Of a stretch of 64,000 nucleotides of DNA, positions 22,713 to 31,763 are shown one piece after another. A program made the position numbers and the translations under genes. The stretch is from Nonomuraea typhae. Lineage in GTDB: Bacteria; Actinomycetota; Actinomycetes; Streptosporangiales; Streptosporangiaceae. The stretch spans positions 310,001 through 374,000 of the forward strand of contig NZ_VRLV01000010.1 in the NCBI RefSeq assembly GCF_009760925.1, given 5' to 3'. Numbering within the stretch: position 1 is the first letter of the stretch; every line of letters starts with the position of its first letter. Under the pieces are notes generated by a model, which saw only the letters and a list, made by a program, of their open reading frames with translations, did not search any database and had not been told where the DNA came from.

Positions 22713-24914
22713 GTGGCCTCGATTTCGGGAATGCTGAGGAATCTCCTGGACCGTCCAGGAGGGGTGAGCCTCAGCCCGTTCATGAAGATCGTCAAATCGG
22801 CGAACACCCGCGCCGACCGGATCGGCAAGCTCGAGGAGCTGCCCGAGCCGTCGATGGACGATCTGGCCGAGTTCTGCGCGGTCGCCCGCGAGGCCGCCGA
22901 TCGCACCCTCGGGCTGCGGCCGTACGACGTGCAGTTGCTGGGCACGCTGGCGCTGCTGCACGGCCACGTGGCCGAGATGGCGACCGGCGAGGGCAAGACG
23001 CTGTCGGGCGCGATGGCGGCGGCCGGGTACGCGCTGCAGGGCAAGCGGGTGCACGTGATGTCGGTCAACGACTACCTCGCCCGGCGTGACGCGGAGTGGA
23101 TGGCGCCGTTCTACGAGGCCATGGGCGTCACGGTCGGCTGGCTGGGGCAGAACTCGACGCCCGAGGAGCGCCGCGCGGCCTACGCCTGTGACGTCACCTA
23201 TGGGCCGGTCAGCGAGATCGGGTTCGACGTGCTGCGCGACCGGCTGCGCACCGGCCCGGACGAGATCCTCGTGCCGGAGCCGGAGGTGGCGCTGATCGAC
23301 GAGGCCGACTCCGTTCTCGTGGACGAGGCCCGGGTGCCGCTCGTGATGGCGGGGGCGGCCGACGCGGGCAGCGCCGTACCCGAGATGGCGGCGCTGGTGC
23401 GCACGCTGGTGCGCGGCTACCACTACGAGATCGACGAGGGCGCGCGCAACGTCTATCTCACGCCCAAGGGCGCCGACAGCGTGGAGAACATCCTCGGCGT
23501 CGAGCTCTACGACGAGAACGAGCCCGGCACGCTCATCGAGCTGAACCTCGCCCTGCACGCGCACGCGCTGCTGGCCAAGGACGTCGACTACATCGTGCGC
23601 GACGGCAAGGTGCAGCTGATCAACCCCTCGCGGGGCCGGGTGGCGCTGCTGCAGCGCTGGCCCGACGGCCTGCAGGCGGCCGTGGAGGCCAAGGAGGCGC
23701 TGCCGCCGAGCGAGAAGGGCGAGATCCTCGACTCGATCACCATCCAGGGCCTGATCCGCCGCTATCCCAAGATTTCCGGCATGACCGGCACGGCGGTGGC
23801 CGTCAGCGAGCAGCTCGGCGAGTTCTACGGCCTCAAGGTCGCCGTCATCCCGCCCAACACGCCCTGCGTGCGCGAGGACGAGCCCGACCGCATCTACCCC
23901 ACGGTCCCCGACAAGGACGCCGCCCTGGTCGAGGAGATCCAGCAGGCGCACGAGAGCGGCCGCCCGATCCTCATCGGCACCCTCGACGTGGCCGAGTCGG
24001 AGAACCTCGCCAAACTCCTGCAGCGGCGCGGCCTGGAGCCCGTCGTCCTCAATGCCAAGAACGACGCGGAGGAGGCGGCCATCATCGCCAGGGCCGGCGA
24101 GCCCGGCGCCATCACCGTCTCCACCCAGATGGCCGGCCGCGGCACCGACATCCGCCTCGGCGAAGGCGTGGCCGACCTCGGCGGCCTCTACGTCATCGGC
24201 TCCGGCCGCCACGCCAGCAGCCGCCTGGACGACCAGCTCCGCGGCCGCGCCGGCCGCCAGGGCGACCCGGGCGCCTCCGTCTTCTTCGTCAGCATGCAGG
24301 ACGACCTCATCACCCAGTTCGTCCCCGACGAGCGCCCGCCCGCCGCCGACCCCGACGGCCTGGTACGGCACCGCCGCGGCGCCTACCTGGTCGGCCACGC
24401 CCAGCGGGTGGCAGAAGGCGTCAACCTGGAGATCCACCGCAACACCTGGCGCTACACCCGCCTGCTGGAGCACCAGCGCGAGCTCATCCTGGAGTGGCGC
24501 GACAAGGTCCTGCACACCGACGCCGCCGCCACCGCCCTGGCCGAGGCCGACGCCGGACGCTGGGCGGAACTCCCCGAGGACACCCGCGACGAGACGGCCC
24601 GCCAGATCGTCCTGCACGCCATCGACACCTGCTGGACGGAGCATCTGGCCTTCCTCACCGACCTGCGCGAGGGCATCCACCTGCGGGCGCTGGGCCGGAT
24701 GAGCCCGATCGACGAGTTCCACCGGGAGGCGGTGGCCGAGTACAAGTCGCTCCAGGCCGAGATCGAACGCCGCTCGAAGGAGTCGTTCGAGGCGCCGGAA
24801 CCCGACCTGAAGCGCCCCTCGGCGACCTGGACCTACCTGGTGCAGGACAACCCGTTCGGCACCGAGTGGGACCGCATCCTCAAGCGCGTCACCTCCGCCG
24901 CGCGCCGCGGCTAG
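22713..24914 (+). CDS. secA2: accessory preprotein translocase ATPase SecA2
   Basis: A 733-residue SecA-family motor that pushes a subset of proteins through SecYEG. It is shorter than the housekeeping SecA (about 900-950 residues) and lacks the C-terminal zinc tail, as is usual for SecA2. Motifs seen: the Walker A region MATGEGKTLSG near residue 92, VNDYLARRDAEWM, Walker B region ALIDEADSVLVDEAR, motif III-type KISGMTGTA, and the second nucleotide fold STQMAGRGTDIRLGEG ... DDQLRGRAGRQGDPG. The start is a GTG at 22713 with GGAGG 5 bases upstream. Isolated between a terminator and the toroid gene. Its special substrates cannot be read from the context. Confidence 0.93.
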   Translation: MASISGMLRNLLDRPGGVSLSPFMKIVKSANTRADRIGKLEELPEPSMDDLAEFCAVAREAADRTLGLRPYDVQLLGTLALLHGHVAEMATGEGKTLSGAMAAAGYALQGKRVHVMSVNDYLARRDAEWMAPFYEAMGVTVGWLGQNSTPEERRAAYACDVTYGPVSEIGFDVLRDRLRTGPDEILVPEPEVALIDEADSVLVDEARVPLVMAGAADAGSAVPEMAALVRTLVRGYHYEIDEGARNVYLTPKGADSVENILGVELYDENEPGTLIELNLALHAHALLAKDVDYIVRDGKVQLINPSRGRVALLQRWPDGLQAAVEAKEALPPSEKGEILDSITIQGLIRRYPKISGMTGTAVAVSEQLGEFYGLKVAVIPPNTPCVREDEPDRIYPTVPDKDAALVEEIQQAHESGRPILIGTLDVAESENLAKLLQRRGLEPVVLNAKNDAEEAAIIARAGEPGAITVSTQMAGRGTDIRLGEGVADLGGLYVIGSGRHASSRLDDQLRGRAGRQGDPGASVFFVSMQDDLITQFVPDERPPAADPDGLVRHRRGAYLVGHAQRVAEGVNLEIHRNTWRYTRLLEHQRELILEWRDKVLHTDAAATALAEADAGRWAELPEDTRDETARQIVLHAIDTCWTEHLAFLTDLREGIHLRALGRMSPIDEFHREAVAEYKSLQAEIERRSKESFEAPEPDLKRPSATWTYLVQDNPFGTEWDRILKRVTSAARRG

Positions 24915-24978
24915 GACAGGCCGCGGAAACGGCCGAAACCTACAAGACCACGCGCGGCGGCGGGCGGAGGATGGGTTC

Positions 24979-25866
24979 ATGACCGTCAACCTGACCGCGG
25001 CCGCCGAGTTCATGGCCACGCACGCCCGTGTGCTGGACCGGCGCCGCTTCGACTTCCTGCTCGGCTCCGGTGACGCCGCCGGAGCGCTGTCCGCCCTGGA
25101 CGCCTACCGCAACCCGGACGGCGGGTACGGCTGGGGCCTCGAACCCGACCTGCGTTCGCCGGAAAGCCAGCCGGGCGCCGCGCTGCACGCGTTCCAGGTG
25201 TTCGAGGAGATCTCCCCGCAGGCCGCCCCGCGGGCGGCCGCGCAGGCAGAGGGCCTGGCCGGCTGGCTGGCGTCGGTGACGCTGCCCGACGGCGGCCTGC
25301 CGTTCTCGCTGCCCCTGACCGTGCGCGCCGGAACCGCGCCCTGGTGGTCGGGGGACGACCACACCACGTCGTCGCTGCAGATCACGGCGGTGACCGCGGC
25401 GGCGGCCCACCGGGTCCCGTCGCTGGCCGGGCACCCGTGGCTGGCCAGGGCCACCCGGTACTGCCTGGACACGATCGCCGCCCTGGACGAGCGTCCGCAC
25501 GCGTACGTGCTCTCCTTCGCCGTCCATTTCCTGGACGCCGTGCACGCCACCGAGCCCGAGGCGCCGGCGCTGCTGGAGCGGCTGGCGACGTTCATCCCGG
25601 AGAGCGGGGAGATCCAGGTGGAGGGCGGCACCGCCGACGAGAAGCTCACGCCGCTGGACATCGCCCCCTACCCCGGCCGCCCGGCCCGCGCCCTGTTCAC
25701 GCCCGACCGGATCGCGGCCGACCTCGACCGCCTGGCCGCCGGGCAGCGCGAGGACGGCGGCTGGACGGTGGAGTACGCCAAGATCTCCCCGGCCGGCGCC
25801 CTGGACTGGCGCGGCGCGGTCACGGTCGGAGCCGTCACCGTGCTGCAGCGGAACGACCGCCTTTGA
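24979..25866 (+). CDS. alpha/alpha-toroid protein of prenyltransferase/squalene-cyclase fold
   Basis: A 295-residue protein with repeats of the terpene cyclase/prenyltransferase toroid kind: NPDGGYGWGLEPDLRSPES, LPDGGLPFSLPL, REDGGWTVEY. The QxxDGGW-like turns are seen, but there is no DxDD or DDxxD catalytic motif, so it is probably not a cyclase. Actinobacteria often carry such single-domain proteins of unknown function. It starts with ATG at 24979 behind GGAGG (24966-24970). No partner gene for terpene or peptide modification lies nearby. Confidence 0.7.
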   Translation: MTVNLTAAAEFMATHARVLDRRRFDFLLGSGDAAGALSALDAYRNPDGGYGWGLEPDLRSPESQPGAALHAFQVFEEISPQAAPRAAAQAEGLAGWLASVTLPDGGLPFSLPLTVRAGTAPWWSGDDHTTSSLQITAVTAAAAHRVPSLAGHPWLARATRYCLDTIAALDERPHAYVLSFAVHFLDAVHATEPEAPALLERLATFIPESGEIQVEGGTADEKLTPLDIAPYPGRPARALFTPDRIAADLDRLAAGQREDGGWTVEYAKISPAGALDWRGAVTVGAVTVLQRNDRL

Positions 25867-25901
25867 CCGGCGGCCCCGCCGAGGGCCGATAAGCTCGCGG
25901 G

Positions 25902-26468
25902 ATGACCCCTTCTGACCGGCCTGTCGTCGTGCCGTACGATCCCGCCTGGCAGGAGGACGCGGCGGCGTTGTGTGCCGGGATCCGCGACGCGCTCGGGCCC
26001 CTGGCGCTGCACGTGGAGCACATCGGCAGCACCTCGATCCCGGGCATGGCGGCCAAGCCGATCTTCGACGTCCAGGTGAGCGTGGCCGATCTGGACGCGG
26101 CCGAGAAGGCGTTCGGCGGGCCCCTGGAGGCGCTCGGGTTCGGGTTGTCGCGTTACCGGCGTGACCACGTGCCGGAGGGGCAGGCCGATGAGCCCGGGCG
26201 GTGGGCCAAGCGGCTGTGGGTCCGGCCCGGCCGGGTCAACCTGCACGTGCGGGTGGCCGGCGCGCCCAACGACCGGCTCGCCCTGTTGTTCCGTGACTGG
26301 TTCCGCGCCCATCCGGAGGCGGTGCCGGCGTACGCGGAGTTCAAGCGGCGCCTGGCCGGGGTGGCGGGCGGCACGGGCGCGTACGCCGACACCAAGGACC
26401 CGGTGGTGGACCTGGTGATCGTGGTGGCCGAGCGCTGGGCGGGCGCGACCGGGTGGAGCCCGCACTAG
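25902..26468 (+). CDS. GrpB/UPF0157-family nucleotidyltransferase-like protein
   Basis: A 188-residue protein of the GrpB family, which has a nucleotidyltransferase-like fold. The core reads VEHIGSTSIPGMAAKPIFDVQVSV near residue 40; the GS-x10-D/Q pattern is the family's equivalent of the Pol-beta active site, here with PIFDVQV as the metal-binding strand. The FRDWFRAHPEAVPAYAEFKRRLA helix near the C-terminus is also typical. In several bacteria the domain is linked to CoA or nucleotide metabolism, but its reaction is not settled. The stop overlaps the convergent methyltransferase gene by four bases. Confidence 0.88.
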   Translation: MTPSDRPVVVPYDPAWQEDAAALCAGIRDALGPLALHVEHIGSTSIPGMAAKPIFDVQVSVADLDAAEKAFGGPLEALGFGLSRYRRDHVPEGQADEPGRWAKRLWVRPGRVNLHVRVAGAPNDRLALLFRDWFRAHPEAVPAYAEFKRRLAGVAGGTGAYADTKDPVVDLVIVVAERWAGATGWSPH

Positions 26469-27265
26469 GGTTTGCGCGCGACACCGCCGAGCAGGAGGCG
26501 TTCCCAGGTCGCCAGGGGGCCCGGGCTGCTCTCCGGCCGCCATTCCGGCAGGTGGACGACACCCGGGCGGACGAGTTCGAGGCCGTCGTAGAAGCGGATG
26601 ATCGACTCTCGGCTGCGGAAGTAGCCGGTGCCCATGGTGGCCTGGAGCATCGCCTCCAGCGCCTTGGCCTTGGGGTTGTCGGAGGACATCATGATGGCCG
26701 CGGCCAGGTGGCTGCCTCTGGGCAGGGCGTTCATGTACGCCTTGACCAGGCCGTGGGGGTGGTCCCGGTCGGGGAAGAGGTGCAGGAGGCTCATCATGAG
26801 CAGCCCGACCGGCCGGGAGAGGTCGATCAGGTTGGCCAGGTCGGGATGGCAGAGGACGGCCTTCACGTCCATCGCGTCCGCGGTGATGGCCGTGGCCCGC
26901 AGGTTGGTGCGCAGGATGGAGCGGGCGTGCGGCTCGACCATCGGGTCGAGGTCCACGTAGACGACGCGCGCCTCGGGGTTGGCGAACTGGGCCACCTCGT
27001 GGGTGTTCTCGACGGTCGGCAGCCCCGAGCCCAGGTCGATGAACTGGAGGATCCCGGCCTCCCGCACGAGGTAGTCGACGACCCGGCCGCTGAAGGCGCG
27101 GTTGCACCAGACGAGGTCCACCACTTCCGGCACGGCGTTGGTCAGCCGCTCGACGACCTCGCGGTCCACGCCGAAGTTCTCCGTCCCGCCCAGCAGCGCG
27201 TCGTAAACGCGGGCGAGGCTCGGCCGGGTGGGGTCCACTCCGGGTGGGATCCATTCATGGTGCAT
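26465..27265 (-). CDS. SAM-dependent methyltransferase, DUF574 family
   Basis: A 266-residue protein of the actinobacterial S-adenosyl methyltransferase family PF04672. Typical marks: the N-terminal PSLARVYDALLGGTENFGVDREV, the glycine motif FIDLGSGLPTVENTHEVA, the acidic strand end VVYVDLDPMV and the later LLMMSLLHLFPD. Members occur in high copy numbers in filamentous actinomycetes, and their targets are mostly unknown. The ATG at 27265 has a leading MHHEWIPPGVD, also typical. It lies convergent to the GrpB gene and divergent from the membrane protein at 27333. Confidence 0.92.
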   Translation of the reverse strand: MHHEWIPPGVDPTRPSLARVYDALLGGTENFGVDREVVERLTNAVPEVVDLVWCNRAFSGRVVDYLVREAGILQFIDLGSGLPTVENTHEVAQFANPEARVVYVDLDPMVEPHARSILRTNLRATAITADAMDVKAVLCHPDLANLIDLSRPVGLLMMSLLHLFPDRDHPHGLVKAYMNALPRGSHLAAAIMMSSDNPKAKALEAMLQATMGTGYFRSRESIIRFYDGLELVRPGVVHLPEWRPESSPGPLATWERLLLGGVARKP

Positions 27266-27332
27266 CGGCGGCTCCCGGCCAGCGGTCCGTTGCCGCGGAT
27301 GCTATCAAGGACGTTGCCGTACATGGAGTCCC

Positions 27333-27839
27333 ATGTCACGGGTAGCGCGAGAAAACATGACGCAAACGGACGAGTCACACAAAGATCGGGTCAACCGCGA
27401 GCTTCAGGAATTGCTCCAGGGCCTGCGCGTGGCCGTCACCGGGGTGCAGGTGCTCTTCGCGTTCCTTCTGACCGTGCCCTTCCAGATGGGCTTCAGCAAG
27501 ATCGACACCGTGGGGCTGTGGCTGTTCTTCGTCGCCCTCATGAGTTCGGCGATGGCCTCGGTGTGCTTCATCGCCCCGGCCGCCCAGCATCGGCTGATCT
27601 TCCGGACGGGACTCAAGGAGCGCATGCTCAAGCGGGCCAACCGGCTCGGGGTGGCGGGGGCGGCGTTCCTGCTGGTCGCCATGACCGCGGCGGTGGCACT
27701 GGTGGCCGAGGTGATCCTGAACGCCTGGCCGGCGACTCTTTTCGGCGCCGCGGTGGCGCTCACGGCCGGGTGGTTCTGGCTGATCCAGCCCCTGGTGGAC
27801 ATTCGCCGGGCCAAGGGGGAGTTACAGCTCGAGACCTGA
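27333..27839 (+). CDS. DUF6328-type four-helix membrane protein
   Basis: A 168-residue inner-membrane protein with four hydrophobic helices. The conserved entrance is NRELQELLQGLRVAVTGVQVLF, then AFLLTVPFQMGF, FFVALMSSAMASVCFIAPA with AQHRLIF after it. I recognise this as the actinobacterial DUF6328 family, of no known function. The start may be ATG 27333 (GGAG 4 bases before it) or ATG 27357 (MTQTDES). The codon 27822-27824, six from the end, is TTA. It is followed 15 bases later by a second small membrane protein gene, probably in the same transcript. Confidence 0.72.
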   Translation: MSRVARENMTQTDESHKDRVNRELQELLQGLRVAVTGVQVLFAFLLTVPFQMGFSKIDTVGLWLFFVALMSSAMASVCFIAPAAQHRLIFRTGLKERMLKRANRLGVAGAAFLLVAMTAAVALVAEVILNAWPATLFGAAVALTAGWFWLIQPLVDIRRAKGELQLET

Positions 27840-27854
27840 GGGCAGCAGAATGCC

Positions 27855-28004
27855 ATGGCTACACTTCTCTGGATCATCGCCGTTATCCTCGTCGTCGCCG
27901 GGATCTACGTGATCCTGGCCCGACGTGACATTCTGTGGGGCATCGTCCTCATCGTCCTGGGCTTCCTCGTGGGGCCCGGTGGAGTCAGCATTTTCAATGT
28001 GTGA
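27855..28004 (+). CDS. GPGG-motif small transmembrane protein (49 residues)
   Basis: A 49-residue protein made of two hydrophobic helices, MATLLWIIAVILVVAGIYV and ILWGIVLIVLGFLV, joined by ARRD, and ending in GPGGVSIFNV. The GPGG after the second helix defines a small actinobacterial family whose function I do not know. It starts at 27855 behind GCAGCAG, a weak ribosome site. It follows the DUF6328 gene at a short distance and ends just before a strong terminator. Confidence 0.8.
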   Translation: MATLLWIIAVILVVAGIYVILARRDILWGIVLIVLGFLVGPGGVSIFNV

Positions 28005-28007
28005 GGT

Positions 28008-28036
28008 ACGGCGGGCCGGGCCGACCGGCCCGCCGT
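28008..28036. terminator. bidirectional terminator between convergent genes
   Basis: A perfect 12-bp stem (28008-28019 with 28025-28036) and a 5-base loop, immediately after the GPGG stop codon and three bases from the amidohydrolase stop codon on the other strand. No U-tract is present, as is common in actinobacteria. Confidence 0.8.
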
Positions 28037-28039
28037 CTC

Positions 28040-29578
28040 TCACCGCGACGCTTCCCAGGTGCTGAGGTACGCCTCGGCACCCTGGGCCATGTCCTGGACG
28101 AACGCGTCGCCGGCCAGCGACCTGACGTCCTCGAGCCAGTCGGGGACCAGGCCGTAGTTGGCCACGCCGTCCACGTTGTAATCCCATGTGCGCTGCCCGG
28201 TGGCGTGCCGGCCGAAGCTGACCGAGCCGTCGTAGGAGCTGAAGGGGTACGGCACGGCGCTGCCGGCACGCGGCGCGGGCAGCCTTCCGAGCCCGTTGGC
28301 GTCCAGGCCGTATCCGAAGCCGGGGCGGCCGGTCGCCTCGCGCAGCGGCTTGGTCTCCCGCCAGGCGTCGGCGAAGCCCTCGGCGCCGTGGCCGTAGGAG
28401 GTCACCATGCCGCCCAGCCGGTAGATGCGCGCGTAGTTGGCCGGGTCGGTCCAGCTGTGCGAGGAGATGACGCCCGGGTAGCTCGCCTGCTCCAGCAGGT
28501 TCAGCGTCGCCGTGGCCGCCTTGACGCTCATGTGGTCGATCTCGATGAGCATGCCGCGTTGCATCATGCCCTTGACCATGTGCTCGCCGAGCGAGGTGAG
28601 CCCGCGCCGGTTGCAGTGCGGTCCCGGCGGGTAGACAGGCAGGCTGACGCCGGGCGGCAGCCACCTGGCCAGTTCGGGCGGAAGGACCGCGGGGGAGATC
28701 GTGTTGTCGCGCTGCGGGCCGGTGCACGCCTCGACCTGCCAGAAGCGGCCGGAGGACAGGAAGTTGCCCAGGTTGACGATGGCGCCCTGGGCGCCGGAGT
28801 CGAAGCGCACGCCGCACAGGGCGTTGTCGTACTTGTGGCAGACGAACATGGACCGCACGCCCAGGGCGTACATCTCGTCGAGGCCGCTGTCGATCTGCGC
28901 CTTGGTGCAGTGCGGGATGCCCAGCGTCTGGCGGCAGCCGAACGGCTCGGAGGTCTCGATGCCGAGGACGACGGCGAGTTTGCCGGCGGCGATGACCGCG
29001 CGGGCCTCCTCCGGCGTCTTCACCACGCGGAACCAGCCCTGGCCGGGTCCGCCGCTCTGCTGGTCGATGTAGTCCTGCATCTCGAAGGTGCGCTGGGCCT
29101 CCAGGCGGATGGAGCCCATCTCGTCGCAGGGGTTGGACCTGATCGGGTAGATGGCGCAGAGCTGCCGGTTGGCCACGAGGTCGTTGACCATGATGCGCAG
29201 CCCGCCGCGCCAGGCCCGCTCGATCCAGGTGTAGTATGCCTGCTGGTGGGTGAGCGAGTCGGCGGCGGGCCAGCTCTTGAAGGTCGGCCAGCCGACCGGG
29301 TCGTGGGTGCCGGTCGGCGAGCCGGTGCGGGTGAAGTTCTCGAACCAGGCGGCTTCGCCGTTCGGGAGGTGGTCGAGGCAGTCGACCAGCGCCCTGGCGA
29401 TGCCGCCCGGGTCGAACGGCTTGCCGCAGAGCAGCTTGCCGCCGAAGGCTTCGTAGGACATCAGGTGGCTGTGCGCGTCGATGAAGCCGCTCACGGGCTG
29501 CTCGCTGCGGGATAACGCGGGGGTGGGTAACGCGAGCAGGGCGATGGCGACCAGGACGGCGAGAATGCGGCTGATCAC
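28040..29578 (-). CDS. secreted amidohydrolase / dipeptidase-like metalloenzyme
   Basis: A 512-residue exported hydrolase. A Sec signal peptide spans about 1-24 (ISRILAVLVAIALLALP, then TPALS). The metal motif DAHSHLMSYEAFGGK follows at about 34, and later IEIDHMSV and VISSHSW supply the His/Asp ligands typical of the amidohydrolase (membrane-dipeptidase-like) barrel. Several Cys residues (LLCGKPFD, VDCLDHL, NRQLCAIYP) could form disulphides outside the cell. The GTG start is at 29578. Codons 17 and 22, both in the signal peptide, are TTA, so translation may wait for the bldA-type tRNA. The substrate is unknown. Confidence 0.82.
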   Translation of the reverse strand: MISRILAVLVAIALLALPTPALSRSEQPVSGFIDAHSHLMSYEAFGGKLLCGKPFDPGGIARALVDCLDHLPNGEAAWFENFTRTGSPTGTHDPVGWPTFKSWPAADSLTHQQAYYTWIERAWRGGLRIMVNDLVANRQLCAIYPIRSNPCDEMGSIRLEAQRTFEMQDYIDQQSGGPGQGWFRVVKTPEEARAVIAAGKLAVVLGIETSEPFGCRQTLGIPHCTKAQIDSGLDEMYALGVRSMFVCHKYDNALCGVRFDSGAQGAIVNLGNFLSSGRFWQVEACTGPQRDNTISPAVLPPELARWLPPGVSLPVYPPGPHCNRRGLTSLGEHMVKGMMQRGMLIEIDHMSVKAATATLNLLEQASYPGVISSHSWTDPANYARIYRLGGMVTSYGHGAEGFADAWRETKPLREATGRPGFGYGLDANGLGRLPAPRAGSAVPYPFSSYDGSVSFGRHATGQRTWDYNVDGVANYGLVPDWLEDVRSLAGDAFVQDMAQGAEAYLSTWEASR

Positions 29579-29628
29579 GCCCCAAGACTGAGCTTCTTAC
29601 ACAGCCCGGTCAAGGCCCAATGTGAGCC

Positions 29629-31326
29629 CTACTCGCCATTGATGTAGACCTCGCCGCCACGCTCGGCGAACTCCGTGGACTTCTCCTTCATGCCCGCCTG
29701 CAGCGCCTCCGTGTCGGTCAGGCCGTGCTCCTCCGCGTACCTCCTGACGTCGTGAGTGATCTTCATCGAGCAGAACTTCGGGCCGCACATGCTGCAGAAG
29801 TGCGCCGTCTTGGCGGGCTCGGCCGGCAGCGTCTCGTCGTGGAAGGCACGGGCCGTCGGCGGGTCCAGCGAGAGGTTGAACTGGTCCTCCCAGCGGAACT
29901 CGAAGCGCGCGTCCGACAGCGCGTCGTCCCACTCCTGCGCCCGCGGGTGCCCCTTGGCCAGGTCCGCGGCATGGGCGGCGATCTTGTAGGTGATGACCCC
30001 GGTCTTGACGTCGTCCTTGTCCGGCAGGCCCAGGTGTTCCTTCGGGGTGACGTAGCAGAGCATGGCGGTGCCGTACCAGCCGATCATCGCGGCGCCGATG
30101 CCCGAGGTGATGTGGTCGTAGCCCGGCGCGACGTCGGTCACGAGCGGGCCCAGCGTGTAGAACGGCGCGTCGTCGCAGATCTCGCGCTGCAGGTCCACGT
30201 TCTCCTTGATCTTGTGCATGGGCACGTGGCCGGGACCCTCGATCATCACCTGCACGTCGTGCGCGTGCGCGATCTTGGTCAGTTCGCCGAGCGTGCGCAA
30301 CTCGGCGAACTGCGCCTCGTCGTTGGCGTCGGCGATCGAGCCGGGACGCAGGCCGTCACCCAGGGAGAAGGCGACGTCGTAGCGGGCCAGCAGCTCGCAC
30401 ATCTCCGCGAAGTTCTCGTACAGGAAGCTCTCCCGGTGGTGCGCCAGGCACCACGCCGCCATGATCGAGCCGCCCCGCGAGACGATGCCGGTCTTGCGGC
30501 GGGCGGTCAGCGGCACGTACTTCAGCCGCACGCCCGCGTGCACGGTCACGTAGTCCACGCCCTGCTCGCACTGCTCGACCAGGGTGTCCCGGTACACCTC
30601 CCAGGACAGGTCGGCGGCCACCCCGTTGACCTTCTCTAGCGCCTGGTAGATGGGCACGGTCCCGATCGGCACCGGCGCGTTCCTGATGATCCACTCACGG
30701 GTCGTGTGGATGTTGCGGCCCGTGGACAGGTCCATGACCGTGTCGGCGCCCCACCGGGTGGCCCAGGTCATCTTCTCCACCTCCTCGCCGATGGAGGAGG
30801 CGACGGCGGAGTTGCCTATGTTGGCGTTGATCTTCACGTGGAAGTTGCGGCCGATGATCATCGGCTCGCTCTCCGGATGGTTGACGTTGGCCGGGATGAT
30901 CGCCCGCCCGGCCGCCACCTCCTCCCGCACGAACTCCGGCGCCACCCCCTCCCTGACCGCGACGAACTCCATCTCCTTGGTGATCACGCCCCGCCGGGCG
31001 TAGGCGAGCTGGGTCACCGGCGCCCCGGTGGCCCGCAGGGGCTTGCGCCCGTCTCCGGGGAACACCTCGACGTTCCTGCGCGCCCAGGCGTCCTGCTCCT
31101 TGAAGCCGTCGTCGATCGGCTGGACCTGCCGCCCGCCGTACCGTGCGACGTCACCGCGGTCCAGCACCCACTCCTCCCGCAGGCGCGGCAGGCCGCGGCG
31201 GATGTCGGGGTTACCGGGACCGGAGGTGTCGTACAACGTCACCGACGTGCCGTTGCTCAGGTGCACCTGACGCATGGGCACCCGCAGCTCACCGATGTGG
31301 ACCTTGGAAAAGCGCGCGTCGCTCAT
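29629..31326 (-). CDS. thiC: phosphomethylpyrimidine synthase ThiC
   Basis: A 565-residue radical-SAM-like enzyme that turns aminoimidazole ribotide into HMP-phosphate, the pyrimidine of thiamine. The C-terminal cluster motif is present as HFCSMCGPKFCSMKI (CxxCx4C). Other conserved marks: NIGNSAVASSIGEEVEK, WGADTVMDLSTGRNIHTTREW, RNAPVPIGTVPIYQALEKV, SRGGSIMAAWCLAH, EGPGHVPMHKI. The start is ATG at 31326 with GGGAG upstream. A TPP riboswitch precedes it directly. It is a single gene: the amidohydrolase follows on the same strand after about 50 bases without obvious functional link. Confidence 0.98.
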   Translation of the reverse strand: MSDARFSKVHIGELRVPMRQVHLSNGTSVTLYDTSGPGNPDIRRGLPRLREEWVLDRGDVARYGGRQVQPIDDGFKEQDAWARRNVEVFPGDGRKPLRATGAPVTQLAYARRGVITKEMEFVAVREGVAPEFVREEVAAGRAIIPANVNHPESEPMIIGRNFHVKINANIGNSAVASSIGEEVEKMTWATRWGADTVMDLSTGRNIHTTREWIIRNAPVPIGTVPIYQALEKVNGVAADLSWEVYRDTLVEQCEQGVDYVTVHAGVRLKYVPLTARRKTGIVSRGGSIMAAWCLAHHRESFLYENFAEMCELLARYDVAFSLGDGLRPGSIADANDEAQFAELRTLGELTKIAHAHDVQVMIEGPGHVPMHKIKENVDLQREICDDAPFYTLGPLVTDVAPGYDHITSGIGAAMIGWYGTAMLCYVTPKEHLGLPDKDDVKTGVITYKIAAHAADLAKGHPRAQEWDDALSDARFEFRWEDQFNLSLDPPTARAFHDETLPAEPAKTAHFCSMCGPKFCSMKITHDVRRYAEEHGLTDTEALQAGMKEKSTEFAERGGEVYINGE

Positions 31327-31338
31327 CGCGCAAACTCC

Positions 31339-31422
31339 CTTCGCCGGCATTACCCGGATCAGGTTCTGGCGGTCGGCGGCTGCGATAGCCGTCCTCTCAG
31401 CCCGGTGGCACCGGGCTCCCGC
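31339..31422 (-). ncRNA. TPP riboswitch (THI element) controlling thiC
   Basis: On the minus strand the sequence has GCCCGGTGCCACCGGGC, then CTGAGAGGACGGC (conserved CUGAGA of the pyrimidine-sensing arm), and CAGAACCTGATCCGGGTAAT (conserved ACCUGAUCCGGGUAAU-type phosphate arm), followed by GCCGGCGAAGGGAG. The last bases include the thiC ribosome site, which fits translational control by thiamine pyrophosphate. Confidence 0.96.
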
Positions 31423-31455
31423 GTTGGACGGCGCCACCGTACCCCGGCCACCCCG

Positions 31456-31473
31456 GGGGGGCGCAAGCCCCCC
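31456..31473 (-). terminator. hairpin after the DUF6458 gene
   Basis: A 7-bp stem (31456-31462 with 31467-31473) with a 4-base loop, beginning at the last base of the DUF6458 stop codon. It lies between that gene and the thiC leader, both minus strand. It has no U-tract. Confidence 0.5.
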
Positions 31474-31733
31474 TACAGAGGCGGCTCGTCCGTACGGCGG
31501 CGCTCCTCGTAGACGGTCGTGGTACGGCGGGCGTGGGGATCCTCGTAAACCGGCTCCTCGATGACCCGGCGGGTAACGTGCATGCGGTAGAGACCGAACA
31601 GCAGGCCCACCAGACCACCGATCATGAGGACGATGCCGATCACGTTGATGTCGATCCCGGCGAGGTCGAATTCCACGGCCCAGGTCAGGATCGCGCCGAG
31701 CATGATGAGGATGATGCCTCCGGCGATAGTCAT
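31473..31733 (-). CDS. DUF6458-family small membrane protein
   Basis: An 86-residue protein with two hydrophobic helices, MTIAGGIILIMLGAILTWAVEF and INVIGIVLMIGGLVGLLFGLY, and a charged cytoplasmic-looking tail (RRTTTVYEERRRTDEPPL). The DLAGIDINVIG link between the helices is the conserved centre of this actinobacterial family. The role is unknown. A clear GGAGG lies 6-10 bases before the ATG at 31733. It lies divergent from the P-loop kinase-like gene at 31764, with about 30 bases between the starts. Confidence 0.85.
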   Translation of the reverse strand: MTIAGGIILIMLGAILTWAVEFDLAGIDINVIGIVLMIGGLVGLLFGLYRMHVTRRVIEEPVYEDPHARRTTTVYEERRRTDEPPL

Positions 31734-31763
31734 GACACACCTCCAGAGGAAGTCTCTATCCCC

